Assembly (NCBI GenBank): GCA_965237635.1 | Contig: CBDEFX010000002.1 | Span: 2,170,001 to 2,234,000 of the forward strand | Direction: 5' to 3' | DNA: 64,000 nt | Source of the DNA: CBDEFX01 sp965237635 | GTDB lineage: Bacteria > Chloroflexota > Dehalococcoidia > Lucifugimonadales > CAUZJF01 | Shown: positions 54,818 to 63,290 of the stretch, piece by piece | Position numbering within the stretch: position 1 is the stretch's first letter | How the letters are laid out: every line of letters starts with the position of its first letter | Position numbers and translations under genes: made by a program | The notes under the pieces: generated by a model | What the model saw: the letters and a program-made list of their open reading frames with translations, nothing else | The model's database searches: none | What the model was told of the DNA's origin: nothing

Positions 54818-55342
54818 CTATCTCTGGGACACGCTCGATCTGGCGGCGTCCAACATGTCGGCGTAGCCATCGGACTCGGCTGACAGCGTTAGATGGCGCG
54901 TCTTCTCATCCAGGTGTTTTATTCGCACCTCCAGGTGGTCACGGGACAACAAGTCCTGCATCCTGTCGGCCCATTCCACAACGCAAACACCCTGTCCGTC
55001 GAGATACTCGTCAAGACCGAGGTCAAGTACCTCTTCGGCTGAACCCAGCCGGTAGAGGTCTATGTGATAGAGCGGAAGTCGCCCTTCATACTGCGAAGCC
55101 AGCACAAAAGAAGGACTCCGGGCCTGCTCGCTCCCACCCAGACCCCAAAGCACCCCTTGTGTTAGACATGTCTTGCCGGCTCCTAAGTCTCCAATCAGCA
55201 GGAACACGTCGCCTGAACGCGCATTAGCGCCGAGGGCCTTACCGATCTGCTGAGTCTGTTCCGGGCTACGACTGATCCCCTCGACGCGACCTGTTGCCAC
55301 GTACCGACTCCACTTCTGGGGAACCATGGGAGCAAAAAGCAT
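54818..55342 (-). CDS. tsaE: tRNA threonylcarbamoyladenosine biosynthesis ATPase TsaE
   Basis: The 174-residue protein has Walker A in LIGDLGAGKTCLTQGVLWGL, SPSFVLASQYEG, YHIDLYRLGSAEEVLDLGLD and CVVEWADRM. It is an ATPase that drives turnover of the TsaBD complex. The start could be 55342 or ATG 55327; no strong ribosome binding site decides. It has a divergent neighbour at 55405. Confidence 0.93.
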   Translation of the reverse strand: MLFAPMVPQKWSRYVATGRVEGISRSPEQTQQIGKALGANARSGDVFLLIGDLGAGKTCLTQGVLWGLGGSEQARSPSFVLASQYEGRLPLYHIDLYRLGSAEEVLDLGLDEYLDGQGVCVVEWADRMQDLLSRDHLEVRIKHLDEKTRHLTLSAESDGYADMLDAARSSVSQR

Positions 55343-55372
55343 CGACAGCGGTGAAAGCCGATGTATTATAAT
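55342..55372 (+). promoter_or_regulatory. Probable promoter of the metallophosphoesterase gene
   Basis: TATAAT at 55367-55372 and TCGACA at 55342-55347 lie 19 bp apart, 32 bp before the gene start. Spacing is long for sigma-70, so the -35 assignment is weak while the -10 match is perfect. Confidence 0.5.
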
Positions 55373-55404
55373 GGTGACCCATTACTAACTCAAGGCGGTA
55401 ATAA

Positions 55405-56136
55405 TTGCGCGCGCTAATAGTGTCGGATATCCATAGCAACCTGGAGGCTTTCCAGAGTGTCTTGGAGGACGCCGACAATAACGGGGGCTTCAGTCACATC
55501 TGGTCGCTGGGAGACCTGGTAGGCTACGGCCCCGACCCCGTGGAATGCATCGACCTGATTCGCCAATACGACAACTTAAGTGTCGCAGGAAATCACGATC
55601 TAGCCTCAGCCGGCAAGCTAAGCCTAGAAGCCTTCAATGTATACGCCACGGCCGCTTCCGAGTGGAACACCGCGCAACTCACCGAGGAGCACACGGCCTA
55701 CCTCGGTGACCTTCCTCTTGTGTTTGAAATGGAGGCGTTCACGGGCGTGCACGGCAGCCCCAGAGACCCCGTCTGGGAGTACGTGGTCTCACCCGCCGCC
55801 GCCGTTGCCAGCTTCAACCACTTCAGTACTATGAGGTGTCTGGTGGGACACTCCCACATCCCCTTCATATGCAGGCCCAAGGACGATAGTGCCGTATTCC
55901 TGGAGTTCCCGTTGGACACTCCCGTGGCGCTCGGCACCGACCGGCTTATTATCAACCCTGGCGGCGTTGGACAGCCTCGCGACGGCGACCCGAGGGCAAG
56001 CTACGCAATATACGACTCGGACGAAGGGACGGTGCACCACCACAGGGCCGAGTACGATATAGCCACGACGCAGGAGAAGATGTCGGAGCGAGGGCTGCCC
56101 AAATACCTCATCGACCGGCTGGCTAACGGACGCTAG
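55405..56136 (+). CDS. Metallophosphoesterase (YfcE/MJ0936-like)
   Basis: The 243-residue protein has LIVSDIHSNLEAF (Asp, His), IWSLGDLVGYGPDP, SVAGNHDLASAG, CLVGHSHIPF and NPGGVGQPRDGDPRASYAIY. These are all metal-ligand motifs of calcineurin-like phosphoesterases that act on nucleotides or cyclic nucleotides. The start is TTG with AAGGCGG upstream. It ends with a 4-bp tail-to-tail overlap with the next gene. Confidence 0.9.
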   Translation: MRALIVSDIHSNLEAFQSVLEDADNNGGFSHIWSLGDLVGYGPDPVECIDLIRQYDNLSVAGNHDLASAGKLSLEAFNVYATAASEWNTAQLTEEHTAYLGDLPLVFEMEAFTGVHGSPRDPVWEYVVSPAAAVASFNHFSTMRCLVGHSHIPFICRPKDDSAVFLEFPLDTPVALGTDRLIINPGGVGQPRDGDPRASYAIYDSDEGTVHHHRAEYDIATTQEKMSERGLPKYLIDRLANGR

Positions 56137-56906
56137 TCGAAGTCGTCCTCGTCCCCATCCTCTTCGGGGACGGGAGCACTCTCCGCCGACCTGGCACCGA
56201 CCTCCGGGATCAAAGCGTCCCGCTGGCTCGGACGGGCCTTGCGGCGGGGCAGGTTTTCAATCGATCCCTTGACCTCTGAGAGTTTATCCAGAGGCGGGAT
56301 ATCGACGATTACCCCAGCGACCCCCAGATTTCTGAGCGCCTCCATGTCAGCTTGGCCCAGTCCTAGTGGAGCCTCTACTATGAAATGCTTGTCCGTTAAC
56401 CCTCGGACCCGCTGGATGGCGACCAGCTGTTCGACGGTCAAGGGTAGCGACCTAAGCGAAGGGCTAAATAGGACAGCGTCCACCGGCAGTTCACAAGTCG
56501 AGCGTATGACCTCCTCCGGCAGATCGGAGCTGATCGTGACAATTGTTCCGAGGTCTTCTTCGTTCAGAACGGCTGCCTCGGTGTCCATCGATTCGAACAC
56601 GATGAAATCGCAGCCCTTTTCCGTTAACTGCTTGACCTGAGCGGAGCTGAACTCCTCGAGTCGCCCACCCCAGAGTCGTTCCCGAAGACCATTCGGTGCG
56701 CCCAACTTTTCCCCGTCAAGCGCCACCAGGAAGGCATCTACGTCCGCTTTAGCCAGGCCGGGGTCCTTCGCCAAGTCCTTCGGCAACAGTCGCGCGACAA
56801 GGATAATCTGAGGAGCGGGGCCCTGCCCACCGGACGCCCGCGCAAATCCCAGCGGAGGAGGCGCCTGCTGCCCCGCCTTTTCCAACAGGTCGATGAACCT
56901 ACTCAT
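56133..56906 (-). CDS. Protein of unknown function with TIM-barrel-like pattern
   Basis: The 257-residue protein is not recognised. The alternation of strands and helices (DFIVFESMDTEAAVL, GTIVTISSDLPEEVI, DAVLFSPSLRSLPL, HFIVEAPLGLGQADM, GVAGVIVDIPPLDKL) suggests a TIM-barrel-like fold. An acidic tail (PVPEEDGDEDDFD) follows. A 159-bp MITE sits directly before its ATG, and the start codon lies inside the target duplication. The gene now has a ribosome-binding-like GAGAGA from the MITE end instead of its original GAGAGG. Confidence 0.75.
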   Translation of the reverse strand: MSRFIDLLEKAGQQAPPPLGFARASGGQGPAPQIILVARLLPKDLAKDPGLAKADVDAFLVALDGEKLGAPNGLRERLWGGRLEEFSSAQVKQLTEKGCDFIVFESMDTEAAVLNEEDLGTIVTISSDLPEEVIRSTCELPVDAVLFSPSLRSLPLTVEQLVAIQRVRGLTDKHFIVEAPLGLGQADMEALRNLGVAGVIVDIPPLDKLSEVKGSIENLPRRKARPSQRDALIPEVGARSAESAPVPEEDGDEDDFD

Positions 56907-56911
56907 TCTTG

Positions 56912-57070
56912 ATTCTCTCGTAAAAAGTCTGTGTAGGTCGAATTAGAACAAACGTACCCACACCTGGGTACAATATACAGTCTCTGTTCCGTACACTACC
57001 CCAACATACGGTAGCGCGCAGATGTGCTAAATCGCTGGAACTTCCTCAAAACGGGTTTTTACGAGGGAAT
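56912..57070. mobile_element. 159-bp MITE with IS1182-like ends
   Basis: Terminal inverted repeats are ATTCTCTCGTAAAAA and TTTTTACGAGGGAAT. The element is flanked by exact 8-bp direct repeats CATTCTTG (56904-56911 and 57071-57078). It has no coding capacity. The ends closely resemble those of the IS1182-type element at 2963-4943, which also makes 8-bp duplications. Its right 63 bp recur at 1632-1694. It was probably mobilised by a transposase of that type. The rest of 57079-57221 shows no gene. Confidence 0.92.
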
Positions 57071-57221
57071 CATTCTTGCCTCTCTATAGTCGCGTAGCCT
57101 CAGTGTAGCAGAGACATCTCTTGCCGACTCGTCTCCGTCAGCCGATTCTAGTCCAACCACTGCCACCGTTCAAGCAATTTCTCAGGATACGCGGACGGAG
57201 GAGCCAAGTCGGTGTGCTAGA

Positions 57222-58151
57222 ATGAGGACACCGAATCAGACCGATATGAAAGAGAGCGTAGACAGGTTCCTGAACTACATGACGGTGGAGCGTGGGGTCT
57301 CACCCAATACCCTCGCCGCCTACAAAAACGACCTCTATCAGCTCATCGAGTTCCTGACGAATGGCAGTCCTGATGAAGACACGGTCGATCGCTGGGATAA
57401 GGTCGACCCCAAGGACCTGGTCTCGTACGTGCTGAAGCTGCACGATTGGGGCTACTCAGACACCACCCGCGCACGCAAGGTAGCGTCCACGAGATCGTTT
57501 TTCAGCTTCCTCTTAGACGAGGGCGTAGTGTCCAAGGACCCGACCGAGAACCTGAGCTTTCCGAGGGTCGGGCGCTCGTTACCTGGAGTCCTTGCCATTG
57601 AGGAGGTCGACGCCCTTCTGTCGGCGGCCGTAGGCGACACGCCGGAGGCCATGCGAGACCGGGCGATGCTGGAGCTTCTCTACGCCACGGGAATGCGCGT
57701 CAGCGAGCTGGTGTCGCTAGACGTGGAGGACGTAGACCTCGAGCAAAGCTTCGTGCGCTGCTTCGGCAAGGGCTCGAAGGAGCGCATGATACCGATCCAT
57801 CGCCAGGCCGCCGATGCGGTGAAGACGTATCTGGCAGCGGGGCGACCGAAGCTAATGAAGCAGCGGTCAGGAAAAGCGATGTTCCTCAACCGACGCGGCG
57901 ACCGCCTCAGCCGACAGGGGTTCTGGCTTGTTTTGCGAGGACTATCGACAAAGGCCGGAATCGACGGGAAGATCACTCCCCACACGTTGCGACACAGCTT
58001 TGCCACTCACCTGCTGCGAGGTGGAGCACCGCTGAGGCACGTGCAGGAGCTCCTCGGCCACGCAAGCATTACCACCACTCAGGTGTATACTCATCTTACC
58101 AGCGACCACGTACGGGCAGAATACGAGAAGGCGCACCCTCGTGCTCGTTAA
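57222..58151 (+). CDS. xerD: Site-specific tyrosine recombinase XerD
   Basis: The product has up to 309 residues; a second ATG at 57246 is equally likely, and a TAGAAT at about 57217 could be its -10 box. The N-terminal SAM-like core-binding domain is VDRFLNYMTVERGVSPNTLA. The catalytic domain has Arg in LLYATGMRVSELVSLDVEDV, Lys in CFGKGSKERMIP, His-x-x-Arg in HTLRHSFATHLLRGGA, then LGHASITTTQVYTHLT with the nucleophilic Tyr. It resolves chromosome dimers with XerC at dif. XerC versus XerD is hard to tell without the genome. Confidence 0.9.
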   Translation: MRTPNQTDMKESVDRFLNYMTVERGVSPNTLAAYKNDLYQLIEFLTNGSPDEDTVDRWDKVDPKDLVSYVLKLHDWGYSDTTRARKVASTRSFFSFLLDEGVVSKDPTENLSFPRVGRSLPGVLAIEEVDALLSAAVGDTPEAMRDRAMLELLYATGMRVSELVSLDVEDVDLEQSFVRCFGKGSKERMIPIHRQAADAVKTYLAAGRPKLMKQRSGKAMFLNRRGDRLSRQGFWLVLRGLSTKAGIDGKITPHTLRHSFATHLLRGGAPLRHVQELLGHASITTTQVYTHLTSDHVRAEYEKAHPRAR

Positions 58152-58185
58152 ACGCTCGCAAAGAGGGTGATTTAGGAGAGTTGAC

Positions 58186-58527
58186 ATGCCAAAGAAGGGC
58201 CACAAGGCCGCAGCCAGGCAGGCCAAGCTAAGAGACAAAAAACGGCACGGTAAAGGCGCTCCGCAGCTATTCGGAACAGGCCCTACCGAGCCGAGGGCAG
58301 TGGCCGAAGACGCCGACGCTCCCGAGGAGCCGGAACGCCGGCCGTCGCCCCGCCGAGCGGCGGTAGCAACACCGTCGCCTGGAACAGCCCGTAGCCCAGC
58401 ACAGCGCTCCCGTGCTCAGGAAGCGCCGCAATACGCGTACCTCGGCGGCGAGCTCCGGCGTATCGCGGTCGTGTCTACGGTCATATTCGCTCTGATCGCA
58501 GCTGCATCTTTCGTCCTGGGCAGCTAA
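58186..58527 (+). CDS. Small basic protein with one C-terminal membrane segment
   Basis: The 113 residues start MPKKGHKAAARQAKLRDKKR (very basic), continue through a Pro/Ala/Arg-rich disordered middle and end IAVVSTVIFALIAAASFVLG, a single membrane helix. A TTAGGAGAG ribosome binding site precedes the ATG. No family recognised. It lies 34 bp behind xerD and may share its transcript. Confidence 0.65.
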   Translation: MPKKGHKAAARQAKLRDKKRHGKGAPQLFGTGPTEPRAVAEDADAPEEPERRPSPRRAAVATPSPGTARSPAQRSRAQEAPQYAYLGGELRRIAVVSTVIFALIAAASFVLGS

Positions 58528-58544
58528 TCGTAACTCACCTGTCA

Positions 58545-58870
58545 AATGGCAAGTGTCATTCTGAAGGGAGCGAAGAATCTGGGGCTGTGGTGGCCAAGGG
58601 ATCTGAACGTAGAAGGCTAGCCCCGCTCCCGATTTTTCGTCCCCGGAATTTACCCTGCAAGGCCGAAGGGCTCCTCAGCATCGTCCGTGCCGGTTGCACC
58701 CGGCACCCTGATGAATGAAAAAAGGGTGGCCTCTGTCTCCCTGAACGGAGTGAAGGGCCTGGGGCGGTTGGGGGTTCCGAAACGGTCCCGACCAGGCAGA
58801 GGTCCAAGACCCCACCCCAGATTCCTCGCCCCCCGATGCGGCATCGGGGCCGCATCGGGCTCGGAAACAC
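58545..58870. repeat. Intergenic mosaic repeat
   Basis: The 58528-58992 spacer holds GGGAGCGAAGAATCTGGGG and further GC-rich repeat modules, plus the palindrome CCCCGATGCGGCATCGGGG at 58831-58849. CTGGGGCG and CTGAACGGAG modules resemble those in the 15.5 and 31.6 kb copies. No gene recognised. Confidence 0.5.
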
Positions 58871-58992
58871 ATGCTTAATCACGGTCGATCACCTGCCCGT
58901 TGTCGCTATTTTCATAGCAATGACGATCCAAAACGTTAGTAACTTAGGACGAGAGCCTGTCAGCTCGAATCTGACCAACGAGGTGGTTTCGC

Positions 58993-59379
58993 ATGGACTA
59001 TGATAAACGACTCGTATTTGTGGCATTGAACACTTCCGGCCTCGAGAAATCCACCGCCTTTTACAGGGACGTATTTGGAGTTCCCCTTGAGGCCGACGAC
59101 CGGCCGGGTGACGACCCGTGGATAGCCGGACCACACGCAGAGCTGTCATGGGGCAAGGGTGCCTACCTCCATTTTGCTCTCTTCCAAGAAAGGCCGCCTG
59201 ATCGACCCACTACCAGAGACGCGCAGATCGGTTTCTTTGTCGACGACTTAGACGAACTCCACCGCCGCGCGAAAAACGCCAGAGTAACCGTCTTGCATCC
59301 TCCTCGCGACGAACCTTGGGGCCGCACTGCCCGATACCTGGACCCAGACCGCAACAACGTAAGTGTTACAGCTCGGTGA
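58993..59379 (+). CDS. VOC/glyoxalase-family protein
   Basis: The 128-residue single VOC module starts RLVFVALNTSGLEKSTAFYR, has AELSWGKGAYLHFALFQERP, IGFFVDDLDELHRRAKNARV and closes WGRTARYLDPDRNNVSVTAR with Glu replaced by Asn-type residues. It has the betaalphabetabetabeta fold shared by glyoxalases and bleomycin-resistance proteins. Activity unknown. Confidence 0.82.
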   Translation: MDYDKRLVFVALNTSGLEKSTAFYRDVFGVPLEADDRPGDDPWIAGPHAELSWGKGAYLHFALFQERPPDRPTTRDAQIGFFVDDLDELHRRAKNARVTVLHPPRDEPWGRTARYLDPDRNNVSVTAR

Positions 59380-59493
59380 CGGGGATTCGGGCTGAGCCGA
59401 TCCGTCCGTCGACGGCTGATTCGACAAGTCCGGAATAGGACTCGCGACTCCTGTCGGAGCTGACTACGAACGGCTATTCAAACCCGTTTACCC

Positions 59494-59653
59494 GGCTTTG
59501 CACAAGAAGTCGCGATTCCGCGGCGTGGTTCGGCAGGTCCGATTAAGACTCGCGACTCCTGTCGGAGCTCACCACGAACGTAAGTTCAGATCACCGTTCG
59601 CCCTGAGCTTGTCGAAGGGCAATTCAGGCCAACTCGACACTTTTAGTGCAAAG
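59494..59653. repeat. 160-bp MITE-like element with CTTTGCAC ends, copy 3
   Basis: It begins GGCTTTGCACAAGAAGTCG and ends TTTTAGTGCAAAG. It is flanked by near-identical 11-bp repeats CCCGTTTACCC (59483-59493) and CCCGTTCACCC (59654-59664). Inside are GACTCCTGTCGGAGCTCACC and CTGAGCTTGTCGAAGGGCA, modules shared with the 38, 50 and 62 kb regions. A palindrome (59671-59690) follows. The rest of 59380-59754 has no gene. Confidence 0.75.
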
Positions 59654-59754
59654 CCCGTTCACCCCGAGTAGTCCCGATGCGGCATCGGGACGTATCGAGG
59701 GGCCACCTGCGCGAGGTCGGGCTTCGGCAGCAGTGGGCAGAGACCAGCGGCGGC

Positions 59755-61641
59755 CTAGAGGTACTCCTTCAGCCGTGTCGCCAGCGTAACGGTCATGCCG
59801 GGGACAGCCGCTACGTCGTCTAGGGCAGCTTCTTTGATCCCCTTCACCGATCCGAAGCGTCGCAACAGCATGCGCCGCCGCTTGGGCCCGATTCCCCGGA
59901 CCTCGTCCATTACCGAAGCCACCGTGCGTTTCGAGCGCCGCTGCCTGTGGAACGTGACGGCGAACCTATGGGCCTCGTCCCGAGCGCGCTGGACCAGGAA
60001 GAGCCCCTGCGAGTTGCGCGGCAGTATTATCGGCTCCGGAGTCTGCGGAACGAAGAGCTCCTCGTTCTCCTTCGCTAGGCTCGCGAGCGGGATGAACTCC
60101 GTGCCGAGCTCTAGAAAAACCTGCAGTGCGGCGCCAAGATGGCCCTTCCCTCCATCGATCAGCACAAGGTCAGGGACCGTCTGCCAGGCGGCATCGCTGT
60201 CACGCGGCGTCTCTCCGGACGGTCCCTCCCCGTTGTGGCCGGCGGCGTCCTTCGATCTGGCCAGCCGCCGGAACCTGCGCGTAAGCACCTCTCGCATCAT
60301 CGAGTAGTCATCCATCCCTTCAACCGTCTTTATCTTGAAGCGCCGGTAGTCGGAGCTGCGCGGACTACCGTCCTCGAAGACAGCCATGCTCCCAACCGGG
60401 CTGGTGCCGCGAATATTGGAGATGTCGTAGCACTCGATACGCCGGGGTAGCCTGGGTAGGCTTAGCGCCTCCTGAAGCTCCGCCATCGCGGAGTCGACGT
60501 CGCTACTCTCGGCCTGCCTCACCTTCAGCTGTTCCACGCCTTCAGCGGCATTGTCGGCGACCATCTGCACCAGCTTCCGCTTCTCGCCGCGCTGGGGCAC
60601 ATGGACCTTCACCGGGCCGTCGCGCTTCTGACCGAGCCACTGCTGGATGGCCTCGGCGTCCTCGGGCATCTGCTGCACCAGGATGCGCGGCGGGACATAA
60701 GGGTTCTCGCTGTAAAACTGCGTGAGGAAGGCCGTCAGGATCTTGTCTGGCTCATCGTCCTGCGTCCCGGCCATTGTGAAATGGTCCCGGCCTATGAGCT
60801 TGCCATGGCGGATGAAGAAGACCTCGACCCAGGCCTCCCCGATGCCTGGTGCCACGGCGATTACGTCCAGGTTTTCGGAAGTGAGGTGTAGCACCTTCTG
60901 GCCCTCGTGGACCTTCTCGATCGCCTGAAGCTGGTCTCTCAGTACCGTGGCCCGTTCGAACTCCAGGGCCTCCGCGACCTCTCGCATCCGCCTGGCGACT
61001 GACTTGACCACACGTCCGGTCTTTCCCTCGAGGAAAAGGATCACCTGGTCGACGACTTCCTTGTATTGTTGCTTGTCTACCGCTCCGATACATGGGCCAA
61101 CGCAGCGATGGATGTAGAAGTCGAGACACGGACGCGGATCGTTCCCGGTGATGGTCTTGGTGCACGACCTATACGGAAAAAGTTTCTTGAGTAGGGCCAG
61201 GGTCTTCCGCACACTGTACGCACTGGCGAAGGGCCCGAAGTAGCGTGAGCCGTCACGTGCCACTCGACGAGTGATGTAGACCTGAGGGAAGTCCTCGGAG
61301 ACGTCTATCTTGATGAATGGATAGCTCTTGTCGTCTTTGAGTCGAGCGTTGTAGGCCGGCTTGTGGCGCTTGATGAGGTTGCATTCGAGGATTACGGCTT
61401 CCTGGTCCGACTCGGTCACGATGAAATCGAAGTCGGCCACCTTGCTGACCATGTTCCGGATCTTGGGCGGTAGACCCGCCTGGCTGGCGAAGTACCACCG
61501 GAGCCTGTGCCGCAGAGTCGAGGCTTTTCCTACGTAGAGCACCTCTGCCGCGGCGTCACGCATCAGGTAGACCCCAGGCTTCATCGGAGTCGCTCTCAAC
61601 CGCTCGGAAAAGTCGGGACGCTTCAGTGTTTCCGCACACAT
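59755..61641 (-). CDS. uvrC: Excinuclease ABC subunit C
   Basis: The product is about 628 residues from ATG 61641; 61683 is an alternative GTG start. The GIY-YIG nuclease domain is GVYLMRDAAAEVLYVGKAST, the UVR motif lies near MREVAEALEFERATVLRDQL, the RNase-H-like domain is YDISNIRGTSPVGSMAVFED and LVLIDGGKGHLGAALQVFLE. The C-terminal helix-hairpin-helix is GIGPKRRRMLLRRFGSVKGI. It makes both incisions in nucleotide excision repair. Confidence 0.95.
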   Translation of the reverse strand: MCAETLKRPDFSERLRATPMKPGVYLMRDAAAEVLYVGKASTLRHRLRWYFASQAGLPPKIRNMVSKVADFDFIVTESDQEAVILECNLIKRHKPAYNARLKDDKSYPFIKIDVSEDFPQVYITRRVARDGSRYFGPFASAYSVRKTLALLKKLFPYRSCTKTITGNDPRPCLDFYIHRCVGPCIGAVDKQQYKEVVDQVILFLEGKTGRVVKSVARRMREVAEALEFERATVLRDQLQAIEKVHEGQKVLHLTSENLDVIAVAPGIGEAWVEVFFIRHGKLIGRDHFTMAGTQDDEPDKILTAFLTQFYSENPYVPPRILVQQMPEDAEAIQQWLGQKRDGPVKVHVPQRGEKRKLVQMVADNAAEGVEQLKVRQAESSDVDSAMAELQEALSLPRLPRRIECYDISNIRGTSPVGSMAVFEDGSPRSSDYRRFKIKTVEGMDDYSMMREVLTRRFRRLARSKDAAGHNGEGPSGETPRDSDAAWQTVPDLVLIDGGKGHLGAALQVFLELGTEFIPLASLAKENEELFVPQTPEPIILPRNSQGLFLVQRARDEAHRFAVTFHRQRRSKRTVASVMDEVRGIGPKRRRMLLRRFGSVKGIKEAALDDVAAVPGMTVTLATRLKEYL

Positions 61642-61954
61642 GTTGCTACTAAGTGTATCGCTCTGGAATTGGGCATGCCACACTGCGAAGGACTAACGCC
61701 GATCACATGGCGCTCAATCATGGTCCACCGAACACACCGATAGAGCCGCGCTTGGAGTCTACCGAAAGGACAGACAACGTCCACCCGGCTCTACACGAGA
61801 AGTCGGCGAAAGCTTGTCCCAAAGTCCCTTCTCCCCTTGCGGGAGAAGGTTAGGATGAGGGGGATTGACGGAAAGACAACGCCAGCAGCCACCAGATGAC
61901 CGTTTCCGACGATTTGTCGGGATCACGCTCACCTGAATCCTCTCCCATCAAGGG

Positions 61955-62114
61955 GGCTTTGCACTTAAAGTATCCCGGTAGCGCCATGGTCCTTCGACAA
62001 GCTCAGGACGAACGGTGGATTTGAAGCTACGTTCGTGGTGAGCTCCGACAGGAGTCGCGGGTCCTAATCGGACCTGTCGAACCACGGCCCTGCAAGTCGA
62101 CTTTTGGTGCAAGG
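61955..62114. repeat. MITE-like element with CTTTGCAC ends, copy 2
   Basis: It runs from GGCTTTGCACTTAAAG to TTTTGGTGCAAGG, flanked by CCCATCAAGGG (61944-61954 and 62115-62125, exact 11 bp). It shares 61957-62044 with copy 1 almost base for base. It holds an extra insert (CTCCGACAGGAGTCGCGGGT and its counterpart) in the middle. In 61642-61954 there is a REP-like CCTTCTCCCCTTGCGGGAGA hairpin and no gene. Confidence 0.8.
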
Positions 62115-62136
62115 CCCATCAAGGGAAAGGAAGGAG

Positions 62137-63003
62137 CTACCCCCCGCTTTCCGCCTCCCCGCCGTCGCCACGGTCACCCATCTTGATGAACGGGCTCAGC
62201 AGGTTGGTGAACTCCATAGGGAATATGAACTTTGTGGATGCGCTCGAACCGAGCTCCTTGAGGGTGTCGAAGTACTGGAGGCTGAGTGTCTTGTGGTCGA
62301 TGTTCTGCGCAATGGCGTAGATCTTGTCGAGGGCCGTGGCAAAGCCATCGGCCCGAAGGACGGCGGCCTGCTGATCACCCTCTGCCGTGAGTATCTCTGC
62401 CTGTCGCGCGCCTTCTGCCTTGAGAATGGCCGCCTGCTTCTCACCATCCGCGACAGTGACCGCCGCCGTGCGAGTGCCCTCGGCCTCGGTGACCACGGCA
62501 CGCCGGACGCGCTCCGCCGACATCTGCCGGTTCATCGCGTCCTGGATGTCGCGGGGCGGCTCGATCTCGCGGATCTCAACGTTGGTCACCTTGATGCCCC
62601 ACCGCTCGGTCTCGGAATCCAGCTTCTCTCGTACGGCGGTGTTTATCCTCTCGCGCTGCGAGAGGACCTCGTCCAGGGTCATCTCGCCCACGACGGCGCG
62701 CAAAGTTGTGGTGGCCAGCCCATCTACGGCCTGGCGGTAGTTCACCACCTCCATCACAGCTCTCTCGGCGAACTCGACCATGATTCGCAGGTACACGAGG
62801 AAATCGATATCGATGGCTGCGTTGTCCTTGGTGATGTTACTCTGTCTGGGGATGTCCCGCACCTGGGTCTGGGTATGCACTTGCTTGCCGCTGTGCATGA
62901 AGGGGATTAAGACCACAACTCCGGGGCCCCTCATACCCTGGAATTTGCCCCACTTGAAAACAGCAATGCGCTCGAAGTCCTTTACAAAGTTTAGGATTCC
63001 CAT
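62137..63003 (-). CDS. SPFH-domain protein (stomatin/slipin family)
   Basis: From ATG 63003 (GGGAGGCAAGA before it) the protein has 288 residues. A short N-terminal membrane-associated segment leads into the SPFH domain (GKFQGMRGPGVVVLIPFMHS, RDIPRQSNITKDNAAIDIDF, VTNVEIREIEPPRDIQDAMN). A long helical repeat of Glu/Ala pairs follows (AILKAEGARQAEILTAEGDQ). It forms membrane-associated oligomers. It follows an NfeD gene 290 bp upstream, the usual partner of stomatin proteins. Confidence 0.92.
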   Translation of the reverse strand: MGILNFVKDFERIAVFKWGKFQGMRGPGVVVLIPFMHSGKQVHTQTQVRDIPRQSNITKDNAAIDIDFLVYLRIMVEFAERAVMEVVNYRQAVDGLATTTLRAVVGEMTLDEVLSQRERINTAVREKLDSETERWGIKVTNVEIREIEPPRDIQDAMNRQMSAERVRRAVVTEAEGTRTAAVTVADGEKQAAILKAEGARQAEILTAEGDQQAAVLRADGFATALDKIYAIAQNIDHKTLSLQYFDTLKELGSSASTKFIFPMEFTNLLSPFIKMGDRGDGGEAESGG

Positions 63004-63290
63004 TCTTGCCTCCCTTGATATGTGACCATTAGACCAACCAATCCCCAAAGCGGATAAGCCTACAGCGAACGCAACCCGCCTCCAGACATTGACTCCTCAA
63101 ATTCCCGGTACCTATCGCTGACCCGAGTCCCCCCTTGCTGTGCGCAGCACTGCAATCATATGCGCGCCCCCCGCCAACTTCATCCATGAGCCACCCCTGT
63201 ACTGGGGGGTTCCCGCCACGTTAGGTACTTACGCGTAACCCCAGACGCCGGGAAGATACCATGCCATCACTAGCGTTGTCAAGCATCCGA
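63004..63290. other. Spacer between the SPFH and NfeD genes
   Basis: No gene or clear repeat is seen in these ~290 bases. CTGGGGGG and short GC-rich runs are present, but no hairpin with a T-run was found. The SPFH gene may therefore have its own promoter here. Confidence 0.35.
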
